NCBI GenBank assembly: GCA_003326205.1
Contig: LWTK01000031.1
Span: 62,001 to 126,000 of the forward strand
Source of the DNA: Nostoc sp. ATCC 43529
GTDB taxonomy: Bacteria > Cyanobacteriota > Cyanobacteriia > Cyanobacteriales > Nostocaceae
Direction of reading: 5' to 3'
Length of the DNA: 64,000 bases
The notes under the pieces were generated by a model. The model was not told the DNA's origin and made no database searches. It saw only the letters and a list, made by a program, of their open reading frames with translations. Shown here in pieces: positions 9,128-18,385 of the stretch; the stretch's first letter is position 1; each line of letters starts with the position of its first letter. The position numbers and the translations under genes are program-made.

Positions 9128-10693
9128 ATGAGTCTTGACCTTGTAGTTAATGCACTTAAGAGTATTGCTAAACCAGGGGCTTCTTGGGTTATTAATCAAG
9201 CTCAACGTAATGAAACTGTAGTTAGAACCTTAAAACAGTTCAATTTTGACCCAATACAACCACCTAAAGATGTTGATGGAGTTTATGTTTACTCATTAAT
9301 TGAGTATGGTGTGGGGAAGCCGGAAGCAATTTTGAATCTTTTCCGAGAAAGAGAGATTAAAAATGCTTTTTGGAGTGCTTATAGTGCAAATAATCCTTTG
9401 GGTTTCTACAAGGAAGTAGGAAAGTTTTTGCAGGGTAAAGATTCAGAATTTGATATTCGATTGTTGAGAATTGAACTGCGATCGGAGTTAGAAGAATTCG
9501 GCGAAACTTTTATTAAAGTTGCAAAAACAACTAAATCCAAAGATTTTGAACCTTTCCCAGAATGGGATTTAGATGAATATCCAGCGGAATTTAAATCATT
9601 AATTAGAGAAAAAATTCGCTCATTCTGCGGCCGTAAGTTTGTTTTTGAGACATTTAAACAATTTACCGAAAAACATCGCAATGGTTACTTTACAGTGGTG
9701 GGTGATGCAGGGATGGGAAAAAGTACCATTGCTGCTAAATACGTCTGGGACAATAAATCACCATGCTATTTTAATATTCGTTCCGATGGTCGCAATCGAC
9801 CGGAATTATTTCTTGAGAGTATTCGCAAGCAATTAATTAAACGTTACCAGTTGCAGAATGTCGAGAAGGCTAATTTAGCAGATTTACTAGAACAGGTTAG
9901 CAAAAAAATTCCGGCTGGCGAACATATTGTAATTGTAGTTGATGCACTGGATGAAGTCGAACAAGAAGCAGGGGGCAATCTTTTAGATTTACCGCCGTCG
10001 CTTCCTGAACGTGTCTATTTTCTGCTGACTAGACGACCCTATACCAGAGATAAAAAACGCTTGTCTGCACCAGATGTAGCGATGGAGGAGCTAGATTTAA
10101 GGGGAAGTAAGTATATTAATTTGAGTCGTGAAGATATCAAGGAGTATATTCGGTTCTTTTTGAATCTCGATCGAGACTATAAGAATGCAATTAAACAATG
10201 GATTCAAGACGGCAATATTTCTGATAATGAGTTTGTTGAGCAAGTAGCAACTAAGAGTGAAAATAATTTCATGTACCTGCGCTATATTTTGCCAGGAATT
10301 GCTAAGGGTGACTATAAAGACCTGAATTTAAAGCAATTACCCGATGGTCTTCAAGATTATTATCAAGTCCATTGGGTAGGGATGGGAATGGATGAAAAAC
10401 CCCAGGAACTAAAGGTATTGATTCTGTTTATTTTAGTAGAGATTGGCACACCAATTCCCTGTGAGATGATAGCGGATATTACCGAACAGGATGAATATGA
10501 TGTGCAATCAGTTTTAGATGAATGGGTTGAGTATTTGAAGCCCCAGGATATAGAGGGAGAACTCTGCTATAGCATCTATCACGCTAGTTTTTTAGATTTT
10601 TTGAAAGCAAAACGAGTTCTGGATGCCAAACGCAAGCTATTTCAAGAAGTTAATCAACGAATCGCCGACTATCTTGTAAGGAAGATGGCGTGA
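9128..10693 (+). CDS. STAND-class NACHT-type ATPase (NLR-like sensor half)
   Basis: 521 residues. Residues 1-165 are an N-terminal domain I do not recognise (WVINQAQRNETVVRTLKQFN, DGVYVYSLIEYGVGKPEAIL). The NTPase core has Walker A GDAGMGKST (192-200), Walker B HIVIVVDALDE (266-276) and a sensor-like YFLLTRRP (297-304). The C-terminal part (320-521) is helical, as in winged-helix/arm regions of STAND proteins, and ends ...YHASFLDFLKAKR. NACHT/STAND ATPases are cytosolic ligand-gated switches, many antiviral in bacteria. The WD40 ligand-sensing half is in the next ORF, whose ATG lies 1 nt after this stop (TGATATG). The pair is either coupled or a frameshifted single gene. Confidence 0.85.
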   Translation: MSLDLVVNALKSIAKPGASWVINQAQRNETVVRTLKQFNFDPIQPPKDVDGVYVYSLIEYGVGKPEAILNLFREREIKNAFWSAYSANNPLGFYKEVGKFLQGKDSEFDIRLLRIELRSELEEFGETFIKVAKTTKSKDFEPFPEWDLDEYPAEFKSLIREKIRSFCGRKFVFETFKQFTEKHRNGYFTVVGDAGMGKSTIAAKYVWDNKSPCYFNIRSDGRNRPELFLESIRKQLIKRYQLQNVEKANLADLLEQVSKKIPAGEHIVIVVDALDEVEQEAGGNLLDLPPSLPERVYFLLTRRPYTRDKKRLSAPDVAMEELDLRGSKYINLSREDIKEYIRFFLNLDRDYKNAIKQWIQDGNISDNEFVEQVATKSENNFMYLRYILPGIAKGDYKDLNLKQLPDGLQDYYQVHWVGMGMDEKPQELKVLILFILVEIGTPIPCEMIADITEQDEYDVQSVLDEWVEYLKPQDIEGELCYSIYHASFLDFLKAKRVLDAKRKLFQEVNQRIADYLVRKMA

Positions 10694-10694
10694 T

Positions 10695-13016
10695 ATGGGA
10701 GAATTTGCTGACAAGCTAGCGGCACAAAATCCCGCTTTTCAACGTGCTTACTTGGGTAGTTTAGCTCCAAATTTGGTGAAGTCGAGAAAATTAGAGAAGT
10801 ATTACGCAACTCTGACCGATTTTAATTTCATCAATGCCAAGATTAATCATCCTGAGTTTGGCGTACAGCCACTAATTAAAGATTATGATTTGATTGATGA
10901 TGCACAGACATTAAATTATCCAGAATACAATTCTGAAAAAATCAAAAGCCTAAAATTGATTAAAGGTGCATTGAGACTGTCAGCCCATATTTTAACAACG
11001 GATAAGCAACAATTAGCAAGTCAATTGCACGGACGGTTGCTAAATCAGAAAATGCCAGAGGAGATTCAGGTATTATTAGCACAAATAAAACAAGGGACAA
11101 CTACTCCTTGGTTGCGTCCCTTAACATCTAACTTAACTTCCCCTGGTGGAAGTTTACTTCTCACTCTCACCGGTCATGGTAGTGGAGTAAAAGCATTAGC
11201 CCTGACCGAGGATGGCAAGCGGGTGATTTCTGGTTCATCTGACAACACACTCAAACTCTGGAATCTAGAAACTGGGGAGGATGAGCGTACTTTCTACGGG
11301 CATAGCGACTTGGTAACAGCAGTAGCCCTAACCCGTGATGGCAAGCGGGTAATTTCTGGTTCATTTGACAACACACTCAAACTCTGGAATTTGGAAACTG
11401 GGGAGGATGAGCGTACTTTTCACGGTCATAGCGACAGGGTAACAGCAGTAGTCCTCAGCCCTGATGGTAAGCACGTGATTTCTGCTTCAGATGACAACAC
11501 ACTCAAACTCTGGAATCTGCAAACCGGAGAAGATGAGCGTACTTTCCACGGTCATAGTGGCTCGGTAACAACAGTAGCCCTCACCCCTGATGGTAAGCAC
11601 GTGATTTCTGGTTCATTTGACTGCACACTCAAACTTTGGAATCTGAAAACTGGTAAGGATGAGCGTACTTTCCACGGTCATACTCGCTCGGTAAATGCAG
11701 TAGCCATCACCCCTGATGGCAAGCAGGCGATTTCTGGTTCATTTGACAATACACTCAAACTCTGGAATCTGCAAACGGGGAAGAATGAGCGTACTTTCCA
11801 CGGTCATAGCGGCGAGATAACAGCAGTAGCACTCACCCCCGATGGCAAGCAGGTGATTTCTGCTTCATTTGACTGCACACTCAAACTATGGAATCTGGAA
11901 AGGGACTTGCGTCAAAATAAAATCCCACTTCTACAGGCTCTACTGTTAGGCTTCAGCTGGGCGATTGGTACTATATTTAAGCGCAATTCCCAAACTGGGG
12001 AGGATGAGCGTACTTTCCACGGTCATAGCGACAGGGTAACAGCAGTAGCCTTCACTCCTGATGGCAAACAGATGATTTCTGGTTCATGGGACAAGACACT
12101 CAAACTCTGGAATCTGGAAACTGGCGAGGGTGAGCATACTTTCCACGGTCATAGCGGCGAGGTAACAGCGGTAGCTCTTATCCCTGATGGCAAGCGAGTG
12201 ATTTCTAGTTCATGGGACAAGACACTCAAACTCTGGAATCTGGAAACTGGCGAGGATGAGCATACTTTCTACGGTCATAGCGGCGAGGTAACAGCACTAG
12301 CCCTCACCCCAGATGGCAAGCGGGTGATTTCTGGTTCATGGGACAAGACATTCAAACTCTGGAATCTGGAAACTGGCAAGGATGAGCGTACTTTCCACTG
12401 TCATAATGGCTGGGTAGCAGCAGTAGGCCTCACCCTCGATGGCAAGCAGGCGATTTCTGCTTCATCTGACAAGATACTCAAACTCTGGAATTTGGAAACT
12501 GGCAAGGATGAGCGTATTTTCCAGGGTCATAACGACTTGGTAAAAGCAGTAGCCTTTACCTCTGATGGCAAGCAGGTGATTTCTGCCTCATGGGACAAAA
12601 CGCTCAAACTTTGGAATCTGGAAACTGGTAAGGATGAGCGTACTTTCCACGGTCATAGCGGCGAGGTAACAGCAGTAGCCCTCACCCCTGATGGCAAGCA
12701 GGTGATTTCCGCTTCACGTGACAACACACTCAAACTTTGGAATCTACAAACTGGGAAGGATGAGCGTACTTTCCACGGCCATAGTGGTTGGGTAGCAGCA
12801 GTAGCCCTCACCCCTGATGGTAAGCAGATAATTTCTGCTTCACGCGACAACACGCTCAAACTTTGGAATCTACAAACTGGGAAAGAAATTGCCACTTTTA
12901 CAGGAGAGGCTCCATTTCGTTGCTGTGGTGTTGCAGCAGATGGGATGACAATTGTCGCAGGAGAAAAATCAGGTAGGATGCATTTTTTGCGTCTTGAGGA
13001 CATGGGAGGGGAATAA
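10695..13016 (+). CDS. WD40 repeat protein (sensor half of the NACHT pair), 13 near-identical repeats
   Basis: 773 residues. Residues 1-150 are a helical linker of the sort that normally joins NACHT to WD40 (GVQPLIKDYDL, LIKGALRLSAHIL, QLASQLHGRLL). From residue 155 there are 13 consecutive WD40 repeats of 42 residues (GHS..VTAVALTPDGK..IS.S.D.TLKLWNL.TG.DERTFH) plus a degenerate final unit, enough for two seven-bladed propellers. The DNA repeats (126 bp) are highly similar. Repeat 6 carries a 93-nt in-frame insertion (11901-11993) encoding a hydrophobic stretch. With the upstream ATPase this forms an NLR-like receptor. Confidence 0.88.
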   Translation: MGEFADKLAAQNPAFQRAYLGSLAPNLVKSRKLEKYYATLTDFNFINAKINHPEFGVQPLIKDYDLIDDAQTLNYPEYNSEKIKSLKLIKGALRLSAHILTTDKQQLASQLHGRLLNQKMPEEIQVLLAQIKQGTTTPWLRPLTSNLTSPGGSLLLTLTGHGSGVKALALTEDGKRVISGSSDNTLKLWNLETGEDERTFYGHSDLVTAVALTRDGKRVISGSFDNTLKLWNLETGEDERTFHGHSDRVTAVVLSPDGKHVISASDDNTLKLWNLQTGEDERTFHGHSGSVTTVALTPDGKHVISGSFDCTLKLWNLKTGKDERTFHGHTRSVNAVAITPDGKQAISGSFDNTLKLWNLQTGKNERTFHGHSGEITAVALTPDGKQVISASFDCTLKLWNLERDLRQNKIPLLQALLLGFSWAIGTIFKRNSQTGEDERTFHGHSDRVTAVAFTPDGKQMISGSWDKTLKLWNLETGEGEHTFHGHSGEVTAVALIPDGKRVISSSWDKTLKLWNLETGEDEHTFYGHSGEVTALALTPDGKRVISGSWDKTFKLWNLETGKDERTFHCHNGWVAAVGLTLDGKQAISASSDKILKLWNLETGKDERIFQGHNDLVKAVAFTSDGKQVISASWDKTLKLWNLETGKDERTFHGHSGEVTAVALTPDGKQVISASRDNTLKLWNLQTGKDERTFHGHSGWVAAVALTPDGKQIISASRDNTLKLWNLQTGKEIATFTGEAPFRCCGVAADGMTIVAGEKSGRMHFLRLEDMGGE
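11902..11991. mobile_element. 90-bp mini-element captured in frame inside WD40 repeat 6
   Basis: The inserted DNA begins GGGACTTGCG and ends CGCAATTCCC, an inverted repeat with 9 of 10 matches. It is flanked on both sides by AAA, where the uninterrupted repeats have a single GGAAACTGG, so a 3-bp target duplication is likely. 90 + 3 = 93 nt keeps the reading frame. It encodes 31 residues including IPLLQALLLGFSWAIGTIF. Confidence 0.65.
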
Positions 13017-13030
13017 AGCGGGAAGTAATT

Positions 13031-13594
13031 TTATCTGCCAAAGATTTCGTTGACGCTAATGTTTACATCGGGAAAGGCTTTAATTGATAAACTTTGACCG
13101 CTAGTAAACTTTTGAAGATGCTGATATCCTGCGGCTGTTGTTTGTTGATAAACTTCGACAATTTCCTCGTTAATATCTACTAACCAAACTTCAATAATGT
13201 TTGCTTCTGCATATAAAGGAACTTTCTCTTCCCGGTCATACAAAATAGTCGAATCAGCCACTTCAATTAATAAAAAAATATCCTGGGGTTGGGGGTGTGC
13301 TGTGGCGTAGAAATCATCACGGGGTTTGAGTAATGCCACATCTGGCTGAGGTTCTGAGTTATTATCCAGAACTACGGGATTTTGAGCAGCAACTATAACG
13401 CGTTTCCCCAACAACTGCACCAACAAATTAACCAGTCGATTTACACAAGCAGCGTGTTTTGTCCCAATTGGCGACATCTCAATAATTTCTCCTCGTATCA
13501 GTTGCACCCGGTCATCCTCTGTGAGAATCCCCGACTCAACCATTTTATGATATTGCTCAACTGTGAATTTCCTTCTTAGCAATTGCACAGACAT
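13031..13594 (-). CDS. Uma2-family (DUF820) PD-(D/E)XK nuclease-fold protein
   Basis: 187 residues with the family pattern: FTVEQYHKMVESGIL, DDRVQLIRGEIIEMSPIG (Glu of the core), PQPDVALLKPRDDFY (PD motif) and DIFLLIEVADSTILYDREEKVPLYAEANI (E-x-...K). Uma2 proteins are very abundant in cyanobacteria. They have a restriction-endonuclease fold and their cellular role is unsettled. Its stop lies 14 nt from that of the WD40 gene, in convergent orientation. Confidence 0.92.
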   Translation of the reverse strand: MSVQLLRRKFTVEQYHKMVESGILTEDDRVQLIRGEIIEMSPIGTKHAACVNRLVNLLVQLLGKRVIVAAQNPVVLDNNSEPQPDVALLKPRDDFYATAHPQPQDIFLLIEVADSTILYDREEKVPLYAEANIIEVWLVDINEEIVEVYQQTTAAGYQHLQKFTSGQSLSIKAFPDVNISVNEIFGR

Positions 13595-13940
13595 CGCTAC
13601 CTCTACTTTCTTTTAATAGTTTGTATTATCTAATTGAATCTCTTAAATCAAGCAATTTTAGTCAACACCAATGCACGATGAACCAGGACAAGACCGATTT
13701 TTAGAACAATTATGTCAAGGATATACTTAAGATGAAGTTTATTGATTATTGAATATCTGCAACTCAACCAAAAATCCCAACAGGAATTTATTTAAATTAT
13801 ATTTATCAGCTACGCCATCATAATGATAAGCGATCGCCTTTACACCAAAGAGCGATCGCTTAAACTCTAATTTCTAAATTCCTCTCCTACTCTTGTACAG
13901 ACAAGGGTTCATCGCGTCTCTATCTCCTGCCTATTTCAAC
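13595..13940. other. Spacer with a HIP1-based hairpin and a short coding-like remnant
   Basis: TAAGCGATCGC (13827-13837) and GCGATCGCTTA (13852-13862) form an 11-bp perfect stem from two HIP1 sites around a 14-nt loop. Near 13672 a 19-codon open frame (MHDEPGQDRFLEQLCQGYT) stops quickly and may be a gene remnant. No intact gene is present. Confidence 0.5.
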
Positions 13941-14597
13941 CTAACACTGTTGAAATAGCTCTGCAAAACTTTTCGACGCTGCTTCAGGTTTGGCCACAAT
14001 CTCCACAACTTTATTGCGTGCAGCTGGTTGTAACAGCGCCTCGACGCAAACTTGGGCGACTTTTTGTCGAGGAAGGCTACCCTCAAACAGGGTATCAGCA
14101 CTCTGCATCACAATTGAGTCAGTATTATCTTCATTCTTTAAGCCCCCAGGCCGGACAATCGTATAAGTAAGACCACTTTTCTGGATGTATTCTTCAGCTT
14201 GCTTTTTCCATACCAAAATCAGCCAAAACAAGTTCAATGGATGGAAAAGCAAAGAAGTACACAAAGAAGAAACTAAGACAAAATGCTCAATTCCCTTGGT
14301 CTTAGCAGCATCCACTAAATTTTTCGTCCCTTCAAAATCCACTTTATAGGGGCCAGTGGGGTCAAAGCTAGGTTTCGCCCCAGTCGCAACCAACACAACT
14401 GTACTATCTCCTAAGGCAGCAGTTAGAGTTTCTGGTTGTAACACGTCGCCTACAACCAATTCGGCTTCAGGAGAGAGAATACCCCTAGCTTTTTCTATAT
14501 CTCGCACTAGAGCTCGGACGGGAATATTCCGCGCTACCAATTCTTGCACGATCCGGCGACCTGTTTCACCTGTTGCCCCTGCTACAAATGCTTTCAT
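13941..14597 (-). CDS. NAD(P)-binding atypical short-chain dehydrogenase (Tic62/NmrA-like)
   Basis: 218 residues. The N-terminal Rossmann motif is FVAGATGETGRRIVQEL (GxxGxxG). It continues with VRALVRD, a DVLQPETL acidic strand, VATGAKPSFDPTGPYKVDFEG, HFVLVSSLCTS and LTYTIVRPGGL, all as in the atypical SDR family (Tic62, YbjT, NmrA-like). The active-site Tyr-x3-Lys of classical SDRs is not evident, as usual for the atypical group, so it may be a redox sensor or an assembly protein rather than a true dehydrogenase. It is cytosolic. Confidence 0.88.
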   Translation of the reverse strand: MKAFVAGATGETGRRIVQELVARNIPVRALVRDIEKARGILSPEAELVVGDVLQPETLTAALGDSTVVLVATGAKPSFDPTGPYKVDFEGTKNLVDAAKTKGIEHFVLVSSLCTSLLFHPLNLFWLILVWKKQAEEYIQKSGLTYTIVRPGGLKNEDNTDSIVMQSADTLFEGSLPRQKVAQVCVEALLQPAARNKVVEIVAKPEAASKSFAELFQQC

Positions 14598-14775
14598 AAG
14601 AAATGCTATCCTGGGAAACTATTGTGTGCTTGTTCAGTTCTTTATTTTAGTGATTCTATGGAGCTGATGGCAGATTATTGAGGTTTCTGTCAAAATAGGA
14701 TACTTGTGCGAAACGACCCAAGTCAGCAGGGAATTATTAATATAGACAAACGCCCAAGTATACAGTCATGTATTT

Positions 14776-15459
14776 ATGCTTTTAAGAAACGGCGAATACG
14801 AATCCTTGGAAATAACAGAAACAGTTTTACCAGTAGCATCCAGCCAAGAAGAAGCAAACGAGATATTAACACAAACAAATGTAGCGACGCTCACAAAATT
14901 TTATGGTCGTTATCAAGACTGTATGGAAATGTTTGCTCCAGCAGTCAAGGTTGCTGAGTATCTCAATTCTCACAGTTCGTGGTTTTCGCGCTGCGCTGAA
15001 CCCATGAAGGTGCAACCGTTGGGGGAAAATGGCTATGCTCTGGTAATTGGTCGTTTTGGTTCTTTTGGTTATGAAGTAGAACCAAAAATTGGTTTGGAAT
15101 TATTACCTCCAGACGAGGGTATTTACCGCATCCGCACAATTCCCATTCCTGACTACAACCCGCCCGGTTATGACGTAGATTACCGAGCATCCCTGAGGTT
15201 AACAGAAAACGCGGCAAGCGATGTTTCTACTGATATTGCCGAGGTGACCAAAGTTGAATGGGAGTTGGATTTAGTAGTTTACATACACTTTCCCAAGTTT
15301 ATTCAGCGATTACCCAAGTCTTTAATTCAATCTACAGGCGATCGCTTACTCAATCAAATCGTCCGCCAAGTCTCCCGCCGCTTAACTCGCAAAGTCCAAG
15401 AAGATTTTCATCAATCTTTGCAAATACCCTTTGGTGCTAATTCCAAGAAAAAGCGGTGA
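14776..15459 (+). CDS. DUF1997-like protein
   Basis: 227 residues, no signal peptide or membrane span. The core (FYGRYQDCMEMFAPAVKVAEYL, CAEPMKVQPLGENGYAL, LVVYIHFPKFIQRLPKSLIQ, GDRLLNQIVRQVSRRLTRKV) looks like the cyanobacterial/plastid DUF1997 family, a START/SRPBCC-like fold of unknown function. The family name is from memory. The C-terminus is basic (GANSKKKR). ATG 14776 has a poor ribosome site, but no better in-frame start lies upstream. Confidence 0.72.
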   Translation: MLLRNGEYESLEITETVLPVASSQEEANEILTQTNVATLTKFYGRYQDCMEMFAPAVKVAEYLNSHSSWFSRCAEPMKVQPLGENGYALVIGRFGSFGYEVEPKIGLELLPPDEGIYRIRTIPIPDYNPPGYDVDYRASLRLTENAASDVSTDIAEVTKVEWELDLVVYIHFPKFIQRLPKSLIQSTGDRLLNQIVRQVSRRLTRKVQEDFHQSLQIPFGANSKKKR

Positions 15460-15585
15460 ATCAAATGATTGTTGGATTTTGGGTTGCACCAAAGGCGCAC
15501 TCGAAGCACAAGTTGGATTTTGGATTTGTTTCACACACGAAGGTTAAAACAAATCCAAAAAGTCTAAAATTGCTAGTCAACGGTT

Positions 15586-15623
15586 TTTTATCCCTTGTCA
15601 TAAATCAATGACAAAGGATAAAA
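15586..15623. terminator. 16-bp hairpin between convergent genes
   Basis: TTTTATCCCTTGTCAT (15586-15601) pairs with ATGACAAAGGATAAAA (15608-15623) around a 6-nt loop, with one mismatch. It sits exactly between the convergent DUF1997-like (+) and DUF4079-like (-) genes. The A/T-rich stem ends give a weak U-tract in either direction, so it may terminate both. Confidence 0.6.
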
Positions 15624-15633
15624 GACTACTTAA

Positions 15634-16104
15634 CTATGCTTTAGTAAGAATTTTTTGGACAATTTGTACCCCACTAACAGCCTGCCAAACAAAAAGCCCT
15701 AAAAGCGTAAAATTCAACAAAATGTGAGTTGCACGCGCCCAATTTGCTCCTTTTTGCATGTAGGGAGACAAAGCCGCGGAAAATGCAATCAGACCCGTCA
15801 TCCCCAAGCCTGCTATCAGGTGAGGCCCTACAAATAACTTGCCATTATTGATGTAAGTGACAGCCATACCTCCAATTGCGCCTGTCACCATCAAAGCTAG
15901 GAGTATAGACCCAATTTGATAATGTCTGACGTTATATCTACCTTTAATCAGTTCTTTCTTTTCTTCCCCTTGAGCATTTCTGGTACGCTGTACTTGCAAC
16001 CCCAAATAGGCCGCATAAATCGAGACTACTAATAGCGCCCACATCATCAGCGGATGAAAGAAGTTCAGCCAATATTTCACCGACGGAGAAAGTTCCAGAC
16101 TCAT
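15634..16104 (-). CDS. DUF4079-like integral membrane protein
   Basis: 156 residues. Four membrane spans are visible: about 11-31 (FFHPLMMWALLVVSIYAAYL), 60-80, 90-112 and 130-150. The first span has the HPLMMW pattern and the second loop NVRHYQIGSILL, a layout I associate with DUF4079, a family related to heme-binding cytochrome-b561-like folds (from memory). I chose the ATG at 16102-16104 because GAGG lies 7 nt upstream. A TTG five codons earlier keeps the frame open but is less likely. Confidence 0.8.
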   Translation of the reverse strand: MSLELSPSVKYWLNFFHPLMMWALLVVSIYAAYLGLQVQRTRNAQGEEKKELIKGRYNVRHYQIGSILLALMVTGAIGGMAVTYINNGKLFVGPHLIAGLGMTGLIAFSAALSPYMQKGANWARATHILLNFTLLGLFVWQAVSGVQIVQKILTKA

Positions 16105-16327
16105 CGTGCCCTCGCCCAAGTATTAAATCTTCATAAAAATTAGCATAACTCTATTTTCTGTGCTTAAAGTTGCACAAATAAAATAAGAACTTAGAATGGG
16201 CTGCGCCCCGCTACGCTAACAGAATTCAGGATTCAAGAGAAAGTCGAGGCACTCCCTTGGGCTTGTTTTGGCTTAAGCTGAATTTTGAGGGTAGACGAAT
16301 CAAACTTCCCTGTGTGGGATTTCATCG

Positions 16328-17611
16328 ATGATTGAAAACAACGATATTTTGCTGCTGAAAGCTGCTAAAAATGGGGATATTAAGGGTCTGTGTGCGCTAC
16401 TAGCTGCTGGTGCGAATGTGGATGCGTGCGATGGCCAAGGCACTACGGCTTTAATGTTTGCTGCTAATTTGGGCTACACGGAAATTGTGCGATCGCTCTT
16501 GGATGCTGGGGCAAATATCAATCTGAAAAGAAAACTCTATGGTTTGACGGCTTTGATGTTAGCAGCTAGCGCCAAAAAACTTGACATTTTGCAACTTTTA
16601 GTATCTAGAAGCGCGGATGTCAACGCCACTAATGAAGATGGCAGCACAGCTTTAATGGCAGCAGTAGTTAAAGGTAATCTGGATGTAGTACGAGTTTTGT
16701 TGGCTGCTGGTGCAGGAGTGGACATAGCCGATAAAGATGATGATACGGCTTTGAAGTTGGCAGTTAAGCACGGGCACGTAGAAGTTATAAAAGGAATTCT
16801 CCAAACTGGTGTAGATGTAAATGCCCCAGATGAGGAGGGTGAGACACCTTTAATGTTAGCGGCAGATTTAGGACATCTGGAGGTTGTCCAAGCACTGTTG
16901 GCGGCGGGGGCTGATGTGAAGGCGAAAAATGCCGATGGTGGAACTGCGTTATCAGCAGCAGCGGCGGCGGGACATGGTGCGATCGCATCTGCTTTACTAG
17001 ATCGAGGTGCCGAAATTAATCTCCAAGACCAAGATGGTGAAACCGCCTTACACCTTGCTGCTGTGGAAGGTTACGTTGATGTGGTGGAAGTGTTACTTAA
17101 CAAAGGTGCGGATGTCCAAATTAAAAACCACCTTGGTGACACACCATTGCTAGTTGCAGCCTTGCAGGGACACAGCAAAATTGTGGAAGGACTGCTGCGT
17201 TCTGGAGCAGATATTAATGGAAAAAACCTCGGTGAAGTACCTTTGACCCTGGCGGCATCACAAGGGCACACCCAAACGGTGAAAGTATTGCTGGACTATG
17301 GTGCTGATGCTAATCTTGCAGCAGATGATGGCAAAAGTGCTTTGATTAAGGCAACCGAACGCCAGCACATAGAGGTAATACAGATGCTCTTAGCAAAGGG
17401 CGCAGATGTAAATTTTCAAGACTCAGCCAGAGCAACAGCATTGATGTGGGCTGCTTCAGCAGGTTATGGAGACATTGTGCAGTTATTAGTTCAAGCCGGC
17501 GCAGATTTGAATTTGAAAAACCGAGGCGGTTACACTGCTTTGATGATTGCAGAATTTAATGGTTATCAGAATATTGTACGGAGTTTGCAAAAAGCTGGGG
17601 CGCAGGAATAA
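16328..17611 (+). CDS. Ankyrin repeat protein
   Basis: 427 residues made almost entirely of about 13 ankyrin repeats of 33 residues (G-TALM-AA--G--EIV--LL-AGAD-N). Examples are DGQGTTALMFAANLGYTEIV and EEGETPLMLAADLGHLEVV. There is no signal peptide or additional domain. It is a cytosolic protein-protein interaction solenoid, partner unknown. Repeats 2 and 10 deviate slightly (KLYGLTALMLAASAKK, and EVPLTLAASQGHTQ with a short first helix). Transcription appears monocistronic. Confidence 0.95.
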   Translation: MIENNDILLLKAAKNGDIKGLCALLAAGANVDACDGQGTTALMFAANLGYTEIVRSLLDAGANINLKRKLYGLTALMLAASAKKLDILQLLVSRSADVNATNEDGSTALMAAVVKGNLDVVRVLLAAGAGVDIADKDDDTALKLAVKHGHVEVIKGILQTGVDVNAPDEEGETPLMLAADLGHLEVVQALLAAGADVKAKNADGGTALSAAAAAGHGAIASALLDRGAEINLQDQDGETALHLAAVEGYVDVVEVLLNKGADVQIKNHLGDTPLLVAALQGHSKIVEGLLRSGADINGKNLGEVPLTLAASQGHTQTVKVLLDYGADANLAADDGKSALIKATERQHIEVIQMLLAKGADVNFQDSARATALMWAASAGYGDIVQLLVQAGADLNLKNRGGYTALMIAEFNGYQNIVRSLQKAGAQE

Positions 17612-18385
17612 GGGCAGGGGGCAGGGGAGGCAGAGGGGCGAATAATAAATAATTCATTCAGTCAACAGTCAACAATCTCAATGCCCTATAGCCTAAAATT
17701 CTCATGCCCTGATTATTTTTAATAAAGTATTGTTACAAAGATCTTGACACAGTGTTGAATCAAGGTTATTTACTTAAATACCAATAAGGTTTACGAAAAC
17801 CAAAGTTGAACAAATTACACATATCGCGTTTAGCTAGAGGGCGAGACGTTTACTGACGGATAGCGGGTCTCATACTTCCTGTGAAGTAAGAAATAAATTC
17901 CTGGATTCTTCTGGGATTTAGATACCAGAAACTAAAAAAAGCAAAAATCCGTCGCAGCTGTTGTGAGCTTGCTGCAACGGATGAAGGAAAAATTAAAACG
18001 CCGAGATGGAGCAGGGAAAATGCTTGCGCCACAAGGATAAAAAGCGGGCAAAAATGAAGAAGGGTACTGAACCTTAATTACTTTGTAGCTTTTACCTTGT
18101 ACCTTTTACCCAGTCTCCCCCTCGGCGTTTCCTACTGTGCTAGATGTGCAAAATATATAGTTTTTATTTGATGAGAAAAGTATTCTAAAGATCATTTTTC
18201 ATGTATCATATTACACGCGAAACGCAAGCTAGTAATTAAAAAAGCTTGATTTACAAGTATTTGGGCGATCGCTACGGAAACTCCCAGAGAATATAAATAA
18301 AATATTAAATTTAGTAGAATCACTGTATTCAGAGGAAACAGGGTTGGGGAAACAGGCAATAGGGAAATTATGCTGACTGTTGACT
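17612..18385. other. Gene-free spacer
   Basis: AT-rich, with STRR-type repeat text near 17655-17680 and stretches of spacer repeat. Frames of 60-100 codons occur but none has a ribosome site, domain or cyanobacterial codon character that I would support. Confidence 0.5.

Noticed and set aside
11157..12945. Regular 126-bp direct DNA repeats that could be mistaken for a repeat array or CRISPR
   Set aside because: They are codons of WD40 repeats in an intact frame; the period is far too long and there are no unique spacers.
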